Of a stretch of 41,868 bases of DNA, positions 23,702 through 33,032 are shown piece after piece; within the stretch, counting starts at the first letter, position 1; the number at the start of each line of letters is the position of its first letter. The notes beneath the pieces are model-generated. The model was not told where the DNA came from. It worked only from the letters and a program-made list of their open reading frames with translations, and did not search any database. The stretch is taken from NCBI GenBank assembly GCA_002839245.1, contig PGXR01000004.1, forward strand, positions 1 through 41,868, written 5' to 3'. Both the position numbers and the translations under genes were made by a program. The stretch is from Spirochaetae bacterium HGW-Spirochaetae-7 (GTDB lineage: Bacteria > Spirochaetota > Spirochaetia > Treponematales > UBA12059).

Positions 23702-26700
23702 CTATTTTTTCGGGTAGGTCATCTCCGTCGGGATGGTCCGATACAGGCCAAGGTCAATGCCGCGCAGCGGGTGGAGCACGAAGTCGAGGTTGAGGAATCC
23801 GAGGTTCTTCGACTCGGAGCGTATCATGCTCGTCTGGTCCCTCGAAAGCGAATCGTACAACCGGGCGGACTCCGTGAATTCCACCATCGCATCTGCCCGG
23901 CGCCGCGCGTCGCCCATGCGTTCAGCCACCCGGTACAGCGCGGCTCCCAGGTTGTTCCTGGTCATGGTCAGCAGTTCGACGATTTCTGCGTGCGACGGCT
24001 TGACCTGCGGGCTCGGCAAGGCAAGTGTGTCGAGTTCGAACTGGAGCCTGTCGGCGAGCATCGATAGATACCCCTGTGCCGCGAAGTAGTCACCACGGGC
24101 GTAGAGGGCGTTGGCGGTCGCCCACTGCAGGTAGGGGGAAGCGTTGGCGTCGAGGCCCGCGCGGTAGAAGAACTTGAGTGCTGCCGTCCCGTCGTCGGAT
24201 GGTCGCATGTAGCCTATGTAGCCGCGCCGGTAGTCGGTTTCCGGCGTTATCCAGCCGTTGGCCTCAGCCTGCGAGTAAAGCCTGAGGGCGCCGTCGAAGT
24301 CCATGCGCTCTGAATAGTATATGTCGGCAAGCAGGGCGTAGGCCTTGCCGTATTGGGGATCCCGCCTGAGCTGGAGTCCCGAGAGGGCCTGTTCGTATCG
24401 TTCTATCGCCTGGTTGAACGAATCCTCCGCATCGAGGCTCCTGCCGTTCTCGCGTCGAAGCTCGCCGAGCCGGATCAGCGTATCCATGTAGCGCTTGGTC
24501 CGCTTGATCGACAGTCCGCTCTTGGCGTCGGTTTCGGCGAAGAAACGGGCGGCGAACTCGAGGGCCTTGAGCTCGTCCTGCGGGAAACCCGACCGTCTGT
24601 TCCAGCGGGCCATGGCGGCATGCGCCTCGGGCATGGAGCCGTCCCGGTTGACCGCGGCAAGCAATATCGCGTTCACATGCTCCGTTTCGTTCCTGCCCAG
24701 AAGGTAGTCGCCGAGTTCGGCCAGCGTCGCCGCCGACCAGGTGCTCTTGCGGTTGCCTATGAAGTATTCGGCCAGTGACCGGATTTCGCCAAGCTTGTCC
24801 TTGCCTCCGTAGCGCTCCGTCCGTATCAGGTAGACGAGCATCAGCTCGAGGTACGAGTCGGATCGGCCGTGACGCTCCATCAACGTCGCCAGCTGGAGCC
24901 TGGCCTTCTCGTAGAGTCTCTCGACCAGCGGGACATCGGGGCCTTCATAACGTTGCTCCGAGAAGTCCGCCCATGCGAGGTAGTTCAGCGCGGAAAGGAG
25001 CAAAGCGGATTGGTTGAAGTAGTCGCGCTGGAGGATGTGGACCTGCAGCACCGACTCGGTCTTGTCGAAGGAAAGGATGTCGTATTCCATCCTGGCGTAA
25101 TCGAGTGCCGCCCTCGTCTCCCTTGGCCATTTTTCGAGCAGCCGGTCGTACATTGCCTCGGCGAGGGGGTACTGGCCTTTTTCGGCATATGCTTCGGCGA
25201 AGCGGTAGTGCCAGCCCTTCATCGTCCATTCCTTGTCGGCACGATCGAAGAACTCCAGCGACTCTCCGTACTTGTTCAGGTCTATCTGCCTGCGTCCCTG
25301 GGAATAGAGCGAGTTGGCGTGCAGCGGCCGATAGGCAAAGGTATAGCCAAGGTAGAAGAGGGCTCCGGCTCCGGCGGCGACAAGCAGCAGGATCTGAAGG
25401 ACAGGCAGAATGGAATGGACGAAAACGTACCTGAGGCTGCCCTTTTCGGCTTCGAAGGCTGCTCCGCTTCGCTTGGTGAAGCCGGCGGGTATCTCGATGT
25501 AGCGCTTGAGGACGCGGCCGGATAATTTGGCGGCGTCCTTGGCGTTGGCCCGGGCCACCAGCATCCAAATAAGGTCGGATTGCTGTGCTTCGGTGCCCTT
25601 GGCGTTGGCGATGATGTCCTCGACCGCGAGCCGCAGGTTGAGCGGGTAGGACAGCAAGGTATCCTGCAGTGCATCCGCCTGTGCGTCGCTCAGGTCGACG
25701 GGGCGTGCCTGTTTCTCTTCCCTGGGCTTGGACGGCTCCTCGCCGAACGCTCCGGCGGGCGCTGCCCCGGCGGGTACCTGGGCTTTCCTGGCCGGCGCGG
25801 AGCTTTTTTCTCCCCCCATCTCGAAACCGGGGATGGTGAAGTCGCCTCCCCAGTCGGTGTCGAGGGAGAAGTTCTCCGCCGCGGGCGCCTTGTCCTCGAG
25901 CGACGCAAGTTGGCCTTCGATGTCGTCGGGGGCCGCTCCCCGGGAGAAATCCTCCGCGCCTAAATCCGGGACCGAGGCAGCAAAACCGTCGCCTTCCTGT
26001 CCGCCGCCGAGGTCGAACTGGTCGAAGGAATCGCCCTCCATCGATTCGGACCCGAGGTCGAAGCTGGGAAGCACCTCGGTTTCCGGCTCGGTTTCCGGCT
26101 CGGGTTCCGGCTCGGGTTCCGGCGGGGCGGCAAAAGGCTCCGCGTCGCTGAACTCGGGCATGGAGAAAGCGTTTGCCTGCTCGTCCTCTCCGTGGATTTC
26201 AGACAGGGTTTCGAGATCGTCGAGGCCGAACGTCTCGCCTGGCTCCGCTTCGGCTTCCTCCGGTCCGGCCGTTGTTTCGCGGTCGGGCATGGGTTCTTCG
26301 ATTTCGCCAGGCTCCGGCAACTCGTCGGTCAAATCCGGCTGGCTGGAGGAGTCCTCGATCATCGACTCGAAGTCCTCGAGGAGGGATCCTGGAACGGAGA
26401 AGTCCTCCGGCGCATCATCGATAGGGTCCGCGATGTCGGGTACGGTTGCCGGCGGCTCCGCCATCTCCTCGAGTCCCGCCGGCAGCTCGAAATCGTCCGC
26501 GGGGGTTTCGCCGCCCTGCGGTTCATCGACTGTCGACAGGTCGTCGAGGAACGAGGCGAAGTCGGTTCCATCGGGCGGAACGTCAAGGGCGCTTTCAGGG
26601 CCCGGAGCTTCAGGCCCCGGGCCGAGCAGGGCCGCGAGGTCGTCAGGCACTCCCTGCGGAGGTGGCGGCATGTCTTGCCAGGCTTCGCCCCATTGGGCGA

Positions 26701-26770
26701 GCGTCTCGGTTTCCTTGCCGAGGCTCCTGAGCGTGGCCTTGAATTGCTCGATGTCCTGAAGTCTTGGCAT
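23702..26770 (-). CDS. flcA: Periplasmic flagellar collar protein, FlcA-like (TPR)
   Basis: 1022 aa, single-pass. The cytoplasmic N-terminal ~430 residues are acidic, Pro/Glu/Asp-rich and of low complexity, including an EP/ET repeat (codons near 26075-26130). One membrane helix is near residues 450-477 (LPVLQILLLVAAGAGALFYL). The periplasmic part is helical with TPR-like repeats (SLYSQGRRQIDLNKYGESLE, FAEAYAEKGQYPLAEAMYDR, YALLADIYYSERMDFDGALR). This architecture matches the collar protein FlcA (BB0326) of Borrelia, which helps build the collar of the spirochaete motor and periplasmic flagella. Homology is judged by architecture, not alignment. No other flagellar gene is in the window. The start lacks a clear ribosome-binding site. 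Confidence 0.75.
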   Translation of the reverse strand: MPRLQDIEQFKATLRSLGKETETLAQWGEAWQDMPPPPQGVPDDLAALLGPGPEAPGPESALDVPPDGTDFASFLDDLSTVDEPQGGETPADDFELPAGLEEMAEPPATVPDIADPIDDAPEDFSVPGSLLEDFESMIEDSSSQPDLTDELPEPGEIEEPMPDRETTAGPEEAEAEPGETFGLDDLETLSEIHGEDEQANAFSMPEFSDAEPFAAPPEPEPEPEPETEPETEVLPSFDLGSESMEGDSFDQFDLGGGQEGDGFAASVPDLGAEDFSRGAAPDDIEGQLASLEDKAPAAENFSLDTDWGGDFTIPGFEMGGEKSSAPARKAQVPAGAAPAGAFGEEPSKPREEKQARPVDLSDAQADALQDTLLSYPLNLRLAVEDIIANAKGTEAQQSDLIWMLVARANAKDAAKLSGRVLKRYIEIPAGFTKRSGAAFEAEKGSLRYVFVHSILPVLQILLLVAAGAGALFYLGYTFAYRPLHANSLYSQGRRQIDLNKYGESLEFFDRADKEWTMKGWHYRFAEAYAEKGQYPLAEAMYDRLLEKWPRETRAALDYARMEYDILSFDKTESVLQVHILQRDYFNQSALLLSALNYLAWADFSEQRYEGPDVPLVERLYEKARLQLATLMERHGRSDSYLELMLVYLIRTERYGGKDKLGEIRSLAEYFIGNRKSTWSAATLAELGDYLLGRNETEHVNAILLAAVNRDGSMPEAHAAMARWNRRSGFPQDELKALEFAARFFAETDAKSGLSIKRTKRYMDTLIRLGELRRENGRSLDAEDSFNQAIERYEQALSGLQLRRDPQYGKAYALLADIYYSERMDFDGALRLYSQAEANGWITPETDYRRGYIGYMRPSDDGTAALKFFYRAGLDANASPYLQWATANALYARGDYFAAQGYLSMLADRLQFELDTLALPSPQVKPSHAEIVELLTMTRNNLGAALYRVAERMGDARRRADAMVEFTESARLYDSLSRDQTSMIRSESKNLGFLNLDFVLHPLRGIDLGLYRTIPTEMTYPKK

Positions 26771-26907
26771 GGCGTTCGCTTATATTAACGGAATAAATTC
26801 AAGGATGTATAGGACGAAACGTCGACGCCGCGCAATTGCAGCCATCTTCATAAAGCGAAGCCCCCGGCATGCCGATACTGGAGGAGTATCACCATAATGG
26901 AGCCTCG

Positions 26908-27618
26908 ATGAAAATCCGGACCGTCCTGGCAGTCGCGTGCCTTATCTGCCTTTCGGCCACGCGCGGCGCCTACGCTTTCGACGTAACGTCGGTTGACCTG
27001 CACCTCTACCTGTCCGGGCTCAAGGAAGCGCGGGGACCGGTCGTTGTCGAGGAGCACCTGGTGCTGAGCGCTACCGGCCCGTACCGCTTCGTCGGGGCGG
27101 CGTTCTCCAACGAGGACTGGCGAACGGTCCATCCGTTCGAGGTAAACCGGTACGGCATCTTCGTCCTGGCGGTACCCATCCCCTACGGTGAGGCTACGAC
27201 GGTGCGGTATAGGCTTGTCCTCGATGGCCTGTGGGCAGCGGACCCGGTCAATCCGTCCGCCGAGCGCGACCGCGCTACGGGCATGCTGATGTCGCTGGCC
27301 AGGTTGCCCGGGCGGCCGATGACGGTGCTCGGCGTCTGGGATCCAGCCAGGGATGGCGGGGCGTCGTTCTATTTCGAGGCGGAACCTGGCCAGCGGATCA
27401 CCGTCGCGGGTTCCTTCAACGGCTGGGATCCCTTCATCCACGAACTCGACGAATCATCACCCGGACACTACGAGCTGTCGCTCAAGCTGCCTCCCGGCGA
27501 GTACTACTACGTCTTCGTATATCGCGGCGAACGGATCGCGGACCCGCTCAACAGGCGGCTCCTTTTCGGCGCAGACGGCCGGCCCGTCTCGGCGATCACG
27601 ATTGCCTCCAGCCGCTAG
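26908..27618 (+). CDS. Secreted protein with CBM48/isoamylase-N domain
   Basis: 236 aa from an ATG with GGAG five bases upstream (an ATG at 26869 is less likely). Signal peptide ends TRGAYA. The C-terminal ~85 residues are an early-Set/CBM48 fold typical of glycogen-active enzymes (VTVAGSFNGWDPFIHEL, PPGEYYYVFVYRGERIADP). The N-terminal half (VDLHLYLSGL, VRYRLVLDGLWAADPVNP) looks like a second copy of the same fold. No catalytic domain, so it probably binds glucan or serves as a structural module. Its 3' end overlaps the convergent NTPase gene by 23 bases. Confidence 0.8.
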   Translation: MKIRTVLAVACLICLSATRGAYAFDVTSVDLHLYLSGLKEARGPVVVEEHLVLSATGPYRFVGAAFSNEDWRTVHPFEVNRYGIFVLAVPIPYGEATTVRYRLVLDGLWAADPVNPSAERDRATGMLMSLARLPGRPMTVLGVWDPARDGGASFYFEAEPGQRITVAGSFNGWDPFIHELDESSPGHYELSLKLPPGEYYYVFVYRGERIADPLNRRLLFGADGRPVSAITIASSR

Positions 27619-28246
27619 GAAACCCGTCTTCCTGACCTAGCGCCTGGAGAATGGCGTCCGCGGCCGCCCTGACCGAAAGCGTTTCCATGTCCATGCGGCG
27701 CGACGATGGCCACCGGACTGCCAGCCTGTCGGCGATTTCTGGCCTTGCCACGACGATGCAGTCAGGCCGCGGATCCGGCATTCGAACTGCCGCCATGCGG
27801 GTCGACAGCGCGTCGAGGGCGGCGAGTGTCCGCGTCATGCCCAGGCCATGGTCAAGCTCCATCGGCCCGAGCTCGTCGACGAACGCTACGGGACGGCCGG
27901 CCGCGGAACCTGAAGCGGCGATGAACAGCGATGTCGCCTCGTCGGCCGCGCCGAGCGCGGCCATACAGAAGTCCCACATGCCGAAGCGTATCGTCCCGGG
28001 AACGCCCCGGTCCGGAAGCGGAACCCGCCGTTCGTCCGGAGGAACAGAGCGCGCCAGGCTGGCCGCTGCATGGCTTGGCCCCCGGGACAGGTCCCTCGCC
28101 AGGATCCCGACCTTGATGCCGTCTTCTAACACGGCTTCGCACAATACTCCCCCCATGACCGTCCCCGAGGATGCCAGAGCTGTTTCTGCCAGAACGCAGG
28201 CGCTCGTCTTGCCCGAGCCGCTTCTGCCCGAGAGCACGAGGATCAT
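27596..28246 (-). CDS. P-loop NTPase (THEP1/DUF2478-like)
   Basis: 216 aa. Walker A GRSGSGKT at residues 7-14 and Walker B FVDELGPMEL near 122, both as in the nucleoside-triphosphatase THEP1/DUF2478 group, which hydrolyses NTPs and sometimes accompanies molybdenum-cofactor genes. Size is close to the family norm. The GC-rich 3' end runs 23 bases into the convergent CBM48 gene. The gene upstream (membrane-anchored unknown) is 22 bases away, so the two are likely co-transcribed. Confidence 0.75.
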   Translation of the reverse strand: MILVLSGRSGSGKTSACVLAETALASSGTVMGGVLCEAVLEDGIKVGILARDLSRGPSHAAASLARSVPPDERRVPLPDRGVPGTIRFGMWDFCMAALGAADEATSLFIAASGSAAGRPVAFVDELGPMELDHGLGMTRTLAALDALSTRMAAVRMPDPRPDCIVVARPEIADRLAVRWPSSRRMDMETLSVRAAADAILQALGQEDGFPSGWRQS

Positions 28247-28268
28247 GGCGCCCCTTCGGCCATGCCGG

Positions 28269-28949
28269 TCAGTCTTCGGGCGGCGCGAACGCTATGTCGA
28301 CCCGGGCTACGGGAATCGCTCCCTTGACGGCGAACGCGCGCAGGATTGCTTCGAGGGCGGCCGAGGCCTTGGACCGCAGTTCCGGATCGTCGAGCATCGA
28401 CGAGGCGGACTCGACGAAACGGGCCGTCAGGCCGCGGAGCGCCACCTCCTCCAGCCTGGATTCGTCCAGGAGGATGGAACGGTCGGTCGTCTGTATCCGT
28501 ATCGTGTCGGTGTGCACCGCCGGGGTCAGCATTGACAGGGGCGGCGCCGCGAACGACAGCGAACCGCCGTCAACCGGGACGTAGCGGGCCGACCAGCCCT
28601 CCGTCGAGTTCAGGTCTACGACGAACGACAGGTCGGCCCAGGCCGATGCCTCCACCGTGGCGTCCGACCGGATGCCGAGGAACCTGCCTATGGCGCTGTC
28701 GCCGAAAAGGAGGCCGGGCGTCGTCTCGCGCAGTTCCAGCCGTTGCCGTGCCTCAACGAGGACTATCTTGCCGGCTTTGGCCATGCCTTCGACATACGAC
28801 TTGAGGGTATCCTGGACGACGAGGGGATCCGGGCGCTTTGCCGCCATGAAGCCTATCGCGACTCCGGCCGCTATGAAGAAGGCAGCCGAGCAGAGGCCTA
28901 CGACGATTCCGGTGCGCAGCTCGCCGCCGCGCTTTGTCTTGGCTTCCAT
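28269..28949 (-). CDS. Membrane-anchored protein, possibly DUF4230-like
   Basis: 226 aa. An N-terminal membrane anchor (GIVVGLCSAAFFIAAGVAIGF, residues 14-34) is followed by an extracytoplasmic domain with alternating beta segments (KIVLVEARQRLELRET, DATVEASAWADLSFVVDL, LSFAAPPLSMLTP) and a C-terminal amphipathic helix. The arrangement fits DUF4230, but the match is weak. Function unknown. Confidence 0.55.
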   Translation of the reverse strand: MEAKTKRGGELRTGIVVGLCSAAFFIAAGVAIGFMAAKRPDPLVVQDTLKSYVEGMAKAGKIVLVEARQRLELRETTPGLLFGDSAIGRFLGIRSDATVEASAWADLSFVVDLNSTEGWSARYVPVDGGSLSFAAPPLSMLTPAVHTDTIRIQTTDRSILLDESRLEEVALRGLTARFVESASSMLDDPELRSKASAALEAILRAFAVKGAIPVARVDIAFAPPED

Positions 28950-29000
28950 ACCAGTACTATCCCGCCTTTCACCCGCATGTGCAAGTATCCCGCGGAATGA

Positions 29001-29531
29001 TCACAGCCGGATGACGCGCAGGCGAGGCGCGGAAGGCGTCCCCAGCAGCTCGTACAGCTTGACGTCAAGGCACGACGAAGACGGCGGCGCCTCGACTATG
29101 GCGAAGCTGGGTCCCCAGGGGCCGCGCGGGCGGGAGAGGCTTCCGGGATTGAGGATTGCGACGCCGCCGCGTTCCTCGTAATGGGGTACGTGCGTGTGGC
29201 CGAAGAAGAAGGCTCTTGCGCCGGCGTCCCTCGCCGCGCGCGCCAGGCAGGAGGTGCCCTCGCCAAGGGGGTAGCGGTGGCCGTGGGCGAAGATGACGAG
29301 CCTGCCAGAAGCGTCGAAGCAGCGAAGCAACGGAACCGAATGGTCAGAGTCTACGTTGCCGCGTACTGAATACGCCGGCGGCATCGGAACCCCGGAGCTG
29401 ATGGCCGACCTGACGTCGCCGGAACCGTCGCCCAGGTGGACCAGCGCCTGGACAGACCTCCCGAGCAGTCGCAGCACCGCCGCGAGGCTCCGCCAGTCGC
29501 CATGGGTATCCGAAACGACGAGCAGCCTCAT
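29001..29531 (-). CDS. YfcE/MJ0936-type metallophosphoesterase
   Basis: 176 aa calcineurin-like phosphodiesterase. Metal-binding motifs in order: DTHGD (residues 8-12), HLGDGSGD, VRGNVD, AHGHRYPLG and FGHTHVPH. NPGSLSRPRG near the end is the family's closing motif. Members hydrolyse phosphodiesters in vitro; the natural substrate is unknown. Start ATG overlaps the stop of the YihY-fusion gene (ATGA), so it is the last gene of the long nqr operon. Confidence 0.93.
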   Translation of the reverse strand: MRLLVVSDTHGDWRSLAAVLRLLGRSVQALVHLGDGSGDVRSAISSGVPMPPAYSVRGNVDSDHSVPLLRCFDASGRLVIFAHGHRYPLGEGTSCLARAARDAGARAFFFGHTHVPHYEERGGVAILNPGSLSRPRGPWGPSFAIVEAPPSSSCLDVKLYELLGTPSAPRLRVIRL

Positions 29532-30844
29532 CGCGGCCTCGTCTTCGAAAGAAACTCGTTGTTGGCCTTGAGGCGGGCCGCGAGGATCTCGACGAGACGC
29601 CTGGACGCGCCGGCGTCATGGGCGAGGAAACGCTCGAACAGGGCGGACGGCAGCACGAAAACAGTGCAGTCGGTGGCGGCGACCGCCCAGGCCGAGCGGG
29701 GTTCCTCGAGTATCCACGCCATCTCGCCGAAGAACTCGCCTTCATCGACCCTCGACATCGGGGCGGAGCGGATGCCGCCCGGGGGCGCCAGGTGGATTTC
29801 GACCGAGCCGTGGTACAGGTACAGCGCGCTCCGGTCGTCGTCGCCCCTGGAAAAGATGGTCTGGCCGGCGGAATACTCGCGCGCATAGCGCCTGAACAGC
29901 CGCGCGGGCTCGGAGAACAACGTGCGTTCAATTTTCCCCGCTGGCTTCTCGGATGAATCCAGCCGGTGGAAACGGGCGAACAGCAGCGAGTCGAAGAATT
30001 CGATGGTGTAGGTGAGCTCGGCGAAGAAGAAGTACAGCCAGAAGAAGAAATAGACCTTTATGAGCCCGACGATCAGGTTGCCGAGAATCCCGTACAGGAG
30101 GCCGTATCGATCGGCGTTCATGGTAAGGCCGAGCAGCGCTCCGAGCGCCGTGTAGCTCGCCACACAAAGCGCCGACGTAACGATGGCATGTGTCGGGCGC
30201 GGTCTTTTTGGCGGCATCGTCCTGTAGGTGAGCGCCACGAACAGCCACAGCGCCAAGGCGGGTACCATTCGTACGGAGACCCTGACCGTAAAACCGGCCA
30301 GGGCGGCAGCCGGTTCCCATTCTATGGCGGAGATCGTGGCGCGCGCGATCTGGCTGACTGCTATTATCGCCACGATGGCGACGATGGTGACGAGTTCCAC
30401 GGCGAAGGTCAGGATGTTCTCCCTCACCGGGTTTACCTTGACGGCCTTGGACCATATGACGCGGAAGCCCCGCTGTATCGATACGACGAACAGCCGCGCG
30501 GCCCAGACCAGGTTCACGAGGCCGAACGCGCCGGCGAAACCGGAAAGTGGCTTCGAGACGAAGGCGCGCGTGGCCTCCTTGCCGCCAAAGGCGCCCAGGT
30601 ACGGGCCGAGCAGCCCCAGGAGCTCGTCGGTGTCGAAGGAGATGGCGGCGAGCGATGACAGGTACACGATGACCAGAACGGCGGGCACAGCCGATAGGAG
30701 GAAGGAATACGCGCCGGCGGAAGCATGGTTCGCCATCTCGTCCCTCGAGAACTGCTCAAGGGTGAACAGCATCCTCTGGGTGACTGACTTGAGCAGGCGC
30801 GAGGCGGGTCTTCTGGTCGTCACTCCATGCAACGGAGCGCTCAC
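29528..30844 (-). CDS. YihY-family membrane protein fused to a cyclic-nucleotide-binding domain
   Basis: 438 aa from a GTG that overlaps the upstream stop (GTGA). Residues ~20-290 are a YihY/UPF0761 (once called ribonuclease BN) membrane domain with about six helices (AYSFLLSAVPAVLVIVYLSS, IIAVSQIARATISAI, LYRTMPPKRPRP-like TYRTMPPKRPRP). Residues ~315-430 are a cNMP-binding/Crp-type beta barrel (YSAGQTIFSRGDDDRSALYL, VDEGEFFGEMAWILEEPRSA, ATDCTVFVLPS); the GEFFGEMA element is the phosphate-binding cassette, but the Arg-Ser/Thr pair is replaced by EEPRSA, which keeps Arg. YihY is usually found alone. Suggests a membrane process gated by a nucleotide. Confidence 0.87.
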   Translation of the reverse strand: MSAPLHGVTTRRPASRLLKSVTQRMLFTLEQFSRDEMANHASAGAYSFLLSAVPAVLVIVYLSSLAAISFDTDELLGLLGPYLGAFGGKEATRAFVSKPLSGFAGAFGLVNLVWAARLFVVSIQRGFRVIWSKAVKVNPVRENILTFAVELVTIVAIVAIIAVSQIARATISAIEWEPAAALAGFTVRVSVRMVPALALWLFVALTYRTMPPKRPRPTHAIVTSALCVASYTALGALLGLTMNADRYGLLYGILGNLIVGLIKVYFFFWLYFFFAELTYTIEFFDSLLFARFHRLDSSEKPAGKIERTLFSEPARLFRRYAREYSAGQTIFSRGDDDRSALYLYHGSVEIHLAPPGGIRSAPMSRVDEGEFFGEMAWILEEPRSAWAVAATDCTVFVLPSALFERFLAHDAGASRRLVEILAARLKANNEFLSKTRPR

Positions 30845-31290
30845 TTCATCATGGAAGCCAGCGTCTCCGGGTCGAGCCTGAACGGGCTGCCCTCGCCCTG
30901 GCAGAACCTGTGAGCCGCGAGGAGATGGATGGACAGGTCGGAATAGACCACCCTGGTGCCGGAGCGCTCGTCGACGGCTTCGACAGAGTTCTTGTGGAAA
31001 GTGCCATCGTGGAACGGGCAGGGCAGGACTCCCCTCGCGTCTCCTACCGTGACCACGAGGCTTTCGCCGACACCTGTGGGCTCGCCGAGTCCCTTCTGTC
31101 CGAAGTCCCTCAGCCGTTCGAGGAATGCCGCCGCGTCGTCGGGATCGACCCTGGCACGGCGAAAGGCTTCGAGGTCCGACTCGACGATGTCCGCGAAGCT
31201 CCTCGGGTCAGAGCCCAGAAATCCCTGCGCCGTGATCGCGCCCGGTTTCATCTGCGCGTACGCGTCCTTTTCCGCTTGCGTGTTCTTCAT
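30841..31290 (-). CDS. Conserved hypothetical protein in the nqr operon
   Basis: 149 aa, soluble, from an ATG with GGAGG four bases upstream. A helical N-terminal part (DPRSFADIVESDLEAFRRAR) is followed by a Cys/His-rich part (LPCPFHDGTFHKNSVEA, LAAHRFCQGEGSPFRLDPE) that could bind a metal. I do not recognise a family. 16 bases after nqrF and overlapping the YihY fusion, so it belongs to the operon and may assist the pump or the fusion protein. Confidence 0.7.
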   Translation of the reverse strand: MKNTQAEKDAYAQMKPGAITAQGFLGSDPRSFADIVESDLEAFRRARVDPDDAAAFLERLRDFGQKGLGEPTGVGESLVVTVGDARGVLPCPFHDGTFHKNSVEAVDERSGTRVVYSDLSIHLLAAHRFCQGEGSPFRLDPETLASMMK

Positions 31291-31306
31291 ATATCCTCCG
31301 ATGGCG

Positions 31307-32428
31307 CTAGGCGAATTTATCGTAGTAGATGTTCGATGCGGATATCTCGTTCTTGGTCATCACGGCTATGCAGGCGTTTATCATGCCGGGACTCCCGCAG
31401 AGATAGCCTTCGAGGCCCTTGTCCTTGGCGACGCGGTCCTTGATGTATCGGTCGAGGACGTCGGTGATCAGGCCGACGTCTCCTTCCCATTTCTCCTCCG
31501 GTTTCGGTTCGGAGAGCGCCGGAACGAAGTGGAAGCGCGGCCATTCACTGGCGAGCTGCCTGAGCTCGTCGAGGTAGAACATGTCCCGCGTGGTCCTTGC
31601 CCCGAAGAAGTACCATATCTCCTTGTCGGGGAAAGCGTCCCGCTCCCGCATGTCGTAGAACATGCTCTTGAACGGGGCCATGCCCGATCCGCCGGCGACG
31701 CATACCATGGCCGAGGGCGTGTCGTGGACACGGAATTCGCCGAAGGGTCCGACAAGCTCGACCGAGTCGCCTTCCTTGAGCATCTTGTGCACCCAGGTCG
31801 TCGCGATACCGCCCGGAACCAGCCTGACCAGGAGTTCAACGTGGCCCGTGTCGCCGGGGCGGGACGACATCGAATACGCCCGCTGGACGCTTTCCTTGAT
31901 CTCGCCGTACGGCGGTACGACGATCTGCACGTACTGGCCGCAGACGAATTCGATGGCCTTGGGGTCGTCGAGCCTGAACGTCGTTTCCTTGATGTCGTAG
32001 GTGAGGTCTCGTATCTTCTCGACGGTCGCCTTGAACTTCCTGACGCTGAAGAGCTCCTCGGGCAGCTCTATGGCGATGTCCTTCTTGAGCTTGACCTGGC
32101 AGGAAAGCCTGACGTTGTCGGCCAGCTCCTGCGGGCTGAGGTATGGCGTCTCGGTCGGCAGGACCGGGCCGACGTCGGACAGCACGCGGACCTTGCAGGC
32201 GCCGCACGAGCCGCGCCCTCCGCAGGCCGACGGCACGAACAGGCCCTGCGATGCCAGCGTCCCGAGCAGGGCCGAGCCGCCCTGTACCTTGAACAGCTTC
32301 TTGCCGTGGTTGATGTCTATCGTCACCTCGCCGTAGTTGTTGACGACGCGGTCGACCAGTGCGATTACGAGGGCCAGGAAGGCGGCTGAGCCGGCGACGA
32401 CGAGCGGCCCGAGTATGATTGGGTTCAC
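31307..32428 (-). CDS. nqrF: Na+-translocating NADH:quinone reductase subunit F
   Basis: NADH-oxidising subunit of Na+-NQR. 373 aa from a GTG with AAGGAG nearby. One N-terminal helix (1-30), then a 2Fe-2S ferredoxin domain with Cys69, Cys75, Cys78 (CGGRGSCGAC) and Cys110. FAD domain with RAYSMSS (183-189), NAD domain with GGSGMAP (246-252) and YLCGSPGMI near 345. Slightly shorter than the ~407 aa Vibrio protein. This subunit distinguishes the Nqr system from Rnf, whose electron input is RnfC/RnfB. Last of the five nqr genes. Confidence 0.94.
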   Translation of the reverse strand: MNPIILGPLVVAGSAAFLALVIALVDRVVNNYGEVTIDINHGKKLFKVQGGSALLGTLASQGLFVPSACGGRGSCGACKVRVLSDVGPVLPTETPYLSPQELADNVRLSCQVKLKKDIAIELPEELFSVRKFKATVEKIRDLTYDIKETTFRLDDPKAIEFVCGQYVQIVVPPYGEIKESVQRAYSMSSRPGDTGHVELLVRLVPGGIATTWVHKMLKEGDSVELVGPFGEFRVHDTPSAMVCVAGGSGMAPFKSMFYDMRERDAFPDKEIWYFFGARTTRDMFYLDELRQLASEWPRFHFVPALSEPKPEEKWEGDVGLITDVLDRYIKDRVAKDKGLEGYLCGSPGMINACIAVMTKNEISASNIYYDKFA

Positions 32429-32438
32429 GCGCTGCTCC

Positions 32439-33032
32439 TTACTGTACCGCTATCATGCCGGAGAAGCCGATGAAGGCCATCGCCATGAAGCCAATCGTTA
32501 TCATAGTGATGCCCGGTCCCTTGAGGCCGGCCGGCACCGGGTTCTTCTCCGTGCGCTCGCGTATGGCCGCCAGCAGCATTATCGCCAGCCACCAGCCCGC
32601 GCCGGAGCCCGCGCCGAACGCCACCGACTGGATGAAGCCGTAGCTCCTGATCTGCATGAAGAGAATGGCGCCGAGTATGGCGCAGTTGACGGTGATGAGC
32701 GGCAGGAAGATGCCCAGGCTCATGTACAGGGCGGGGCTCGCGCGGTCGATGACCATCTCGAGCACCTGCACGACCGCCGCGATGACGACGATGAACACGA
32801 TGAACGACAGGTATTCCAGGCCGAGCGGCGTTATGACATAGAAAAGGATGACCCAGCTGATGGCGGTGGTGATCGTCATGACGACGGTCACCGCCATCCC
32901 GAGGCCGAACGAACTCTTCCAGTCCTTGGATATCGAGATGAAGGAGCACATGCCGAGGAAATTCGACAGGAGTATGTTGCTCGTGAATATCGACGCGAAG
33001 AACAGCGTCACGGGATTGATAAGCGGCGTCAT
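32439..33032 (-). CDS. nqrE: Na+-NQR subunit E
   Basis: 197 aa, six membrane helices, family length. NqrE/RnfA-type phrases: ASIFTSNILLSNFLGMCSF (with the conserved Cys near residue 28), LPLITVNCAILGAILFMQIR (second Cys) and FGAGSGAGWWLAIMLLAAIR. The two Cys hold the membrane-embedded iron centre shared with NqrD. ATG at 33032 overlaps the nqrD stop (ATGA); an upstream in-frame start at 33089 is rejected for that reason. Confidence 0.95.
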   Translation of the reverse strand: MTPLINPVTLFFASIFTSNILLSNFLGMCSFISISKDWKSSFGLGMAVTVVMTITTAISWVILFYVITPLGLEYLSFIVFIVVIAAVVQVLEMVIDRASPALYMSLGIFLPLITVNCAILGAILFMQIRSYGFIQSVAFGAGSGAGWWLAIMLLAAIRERTEKNPVPAGLKGPGITMITIGFMAMAFIGFSGMIAVQ

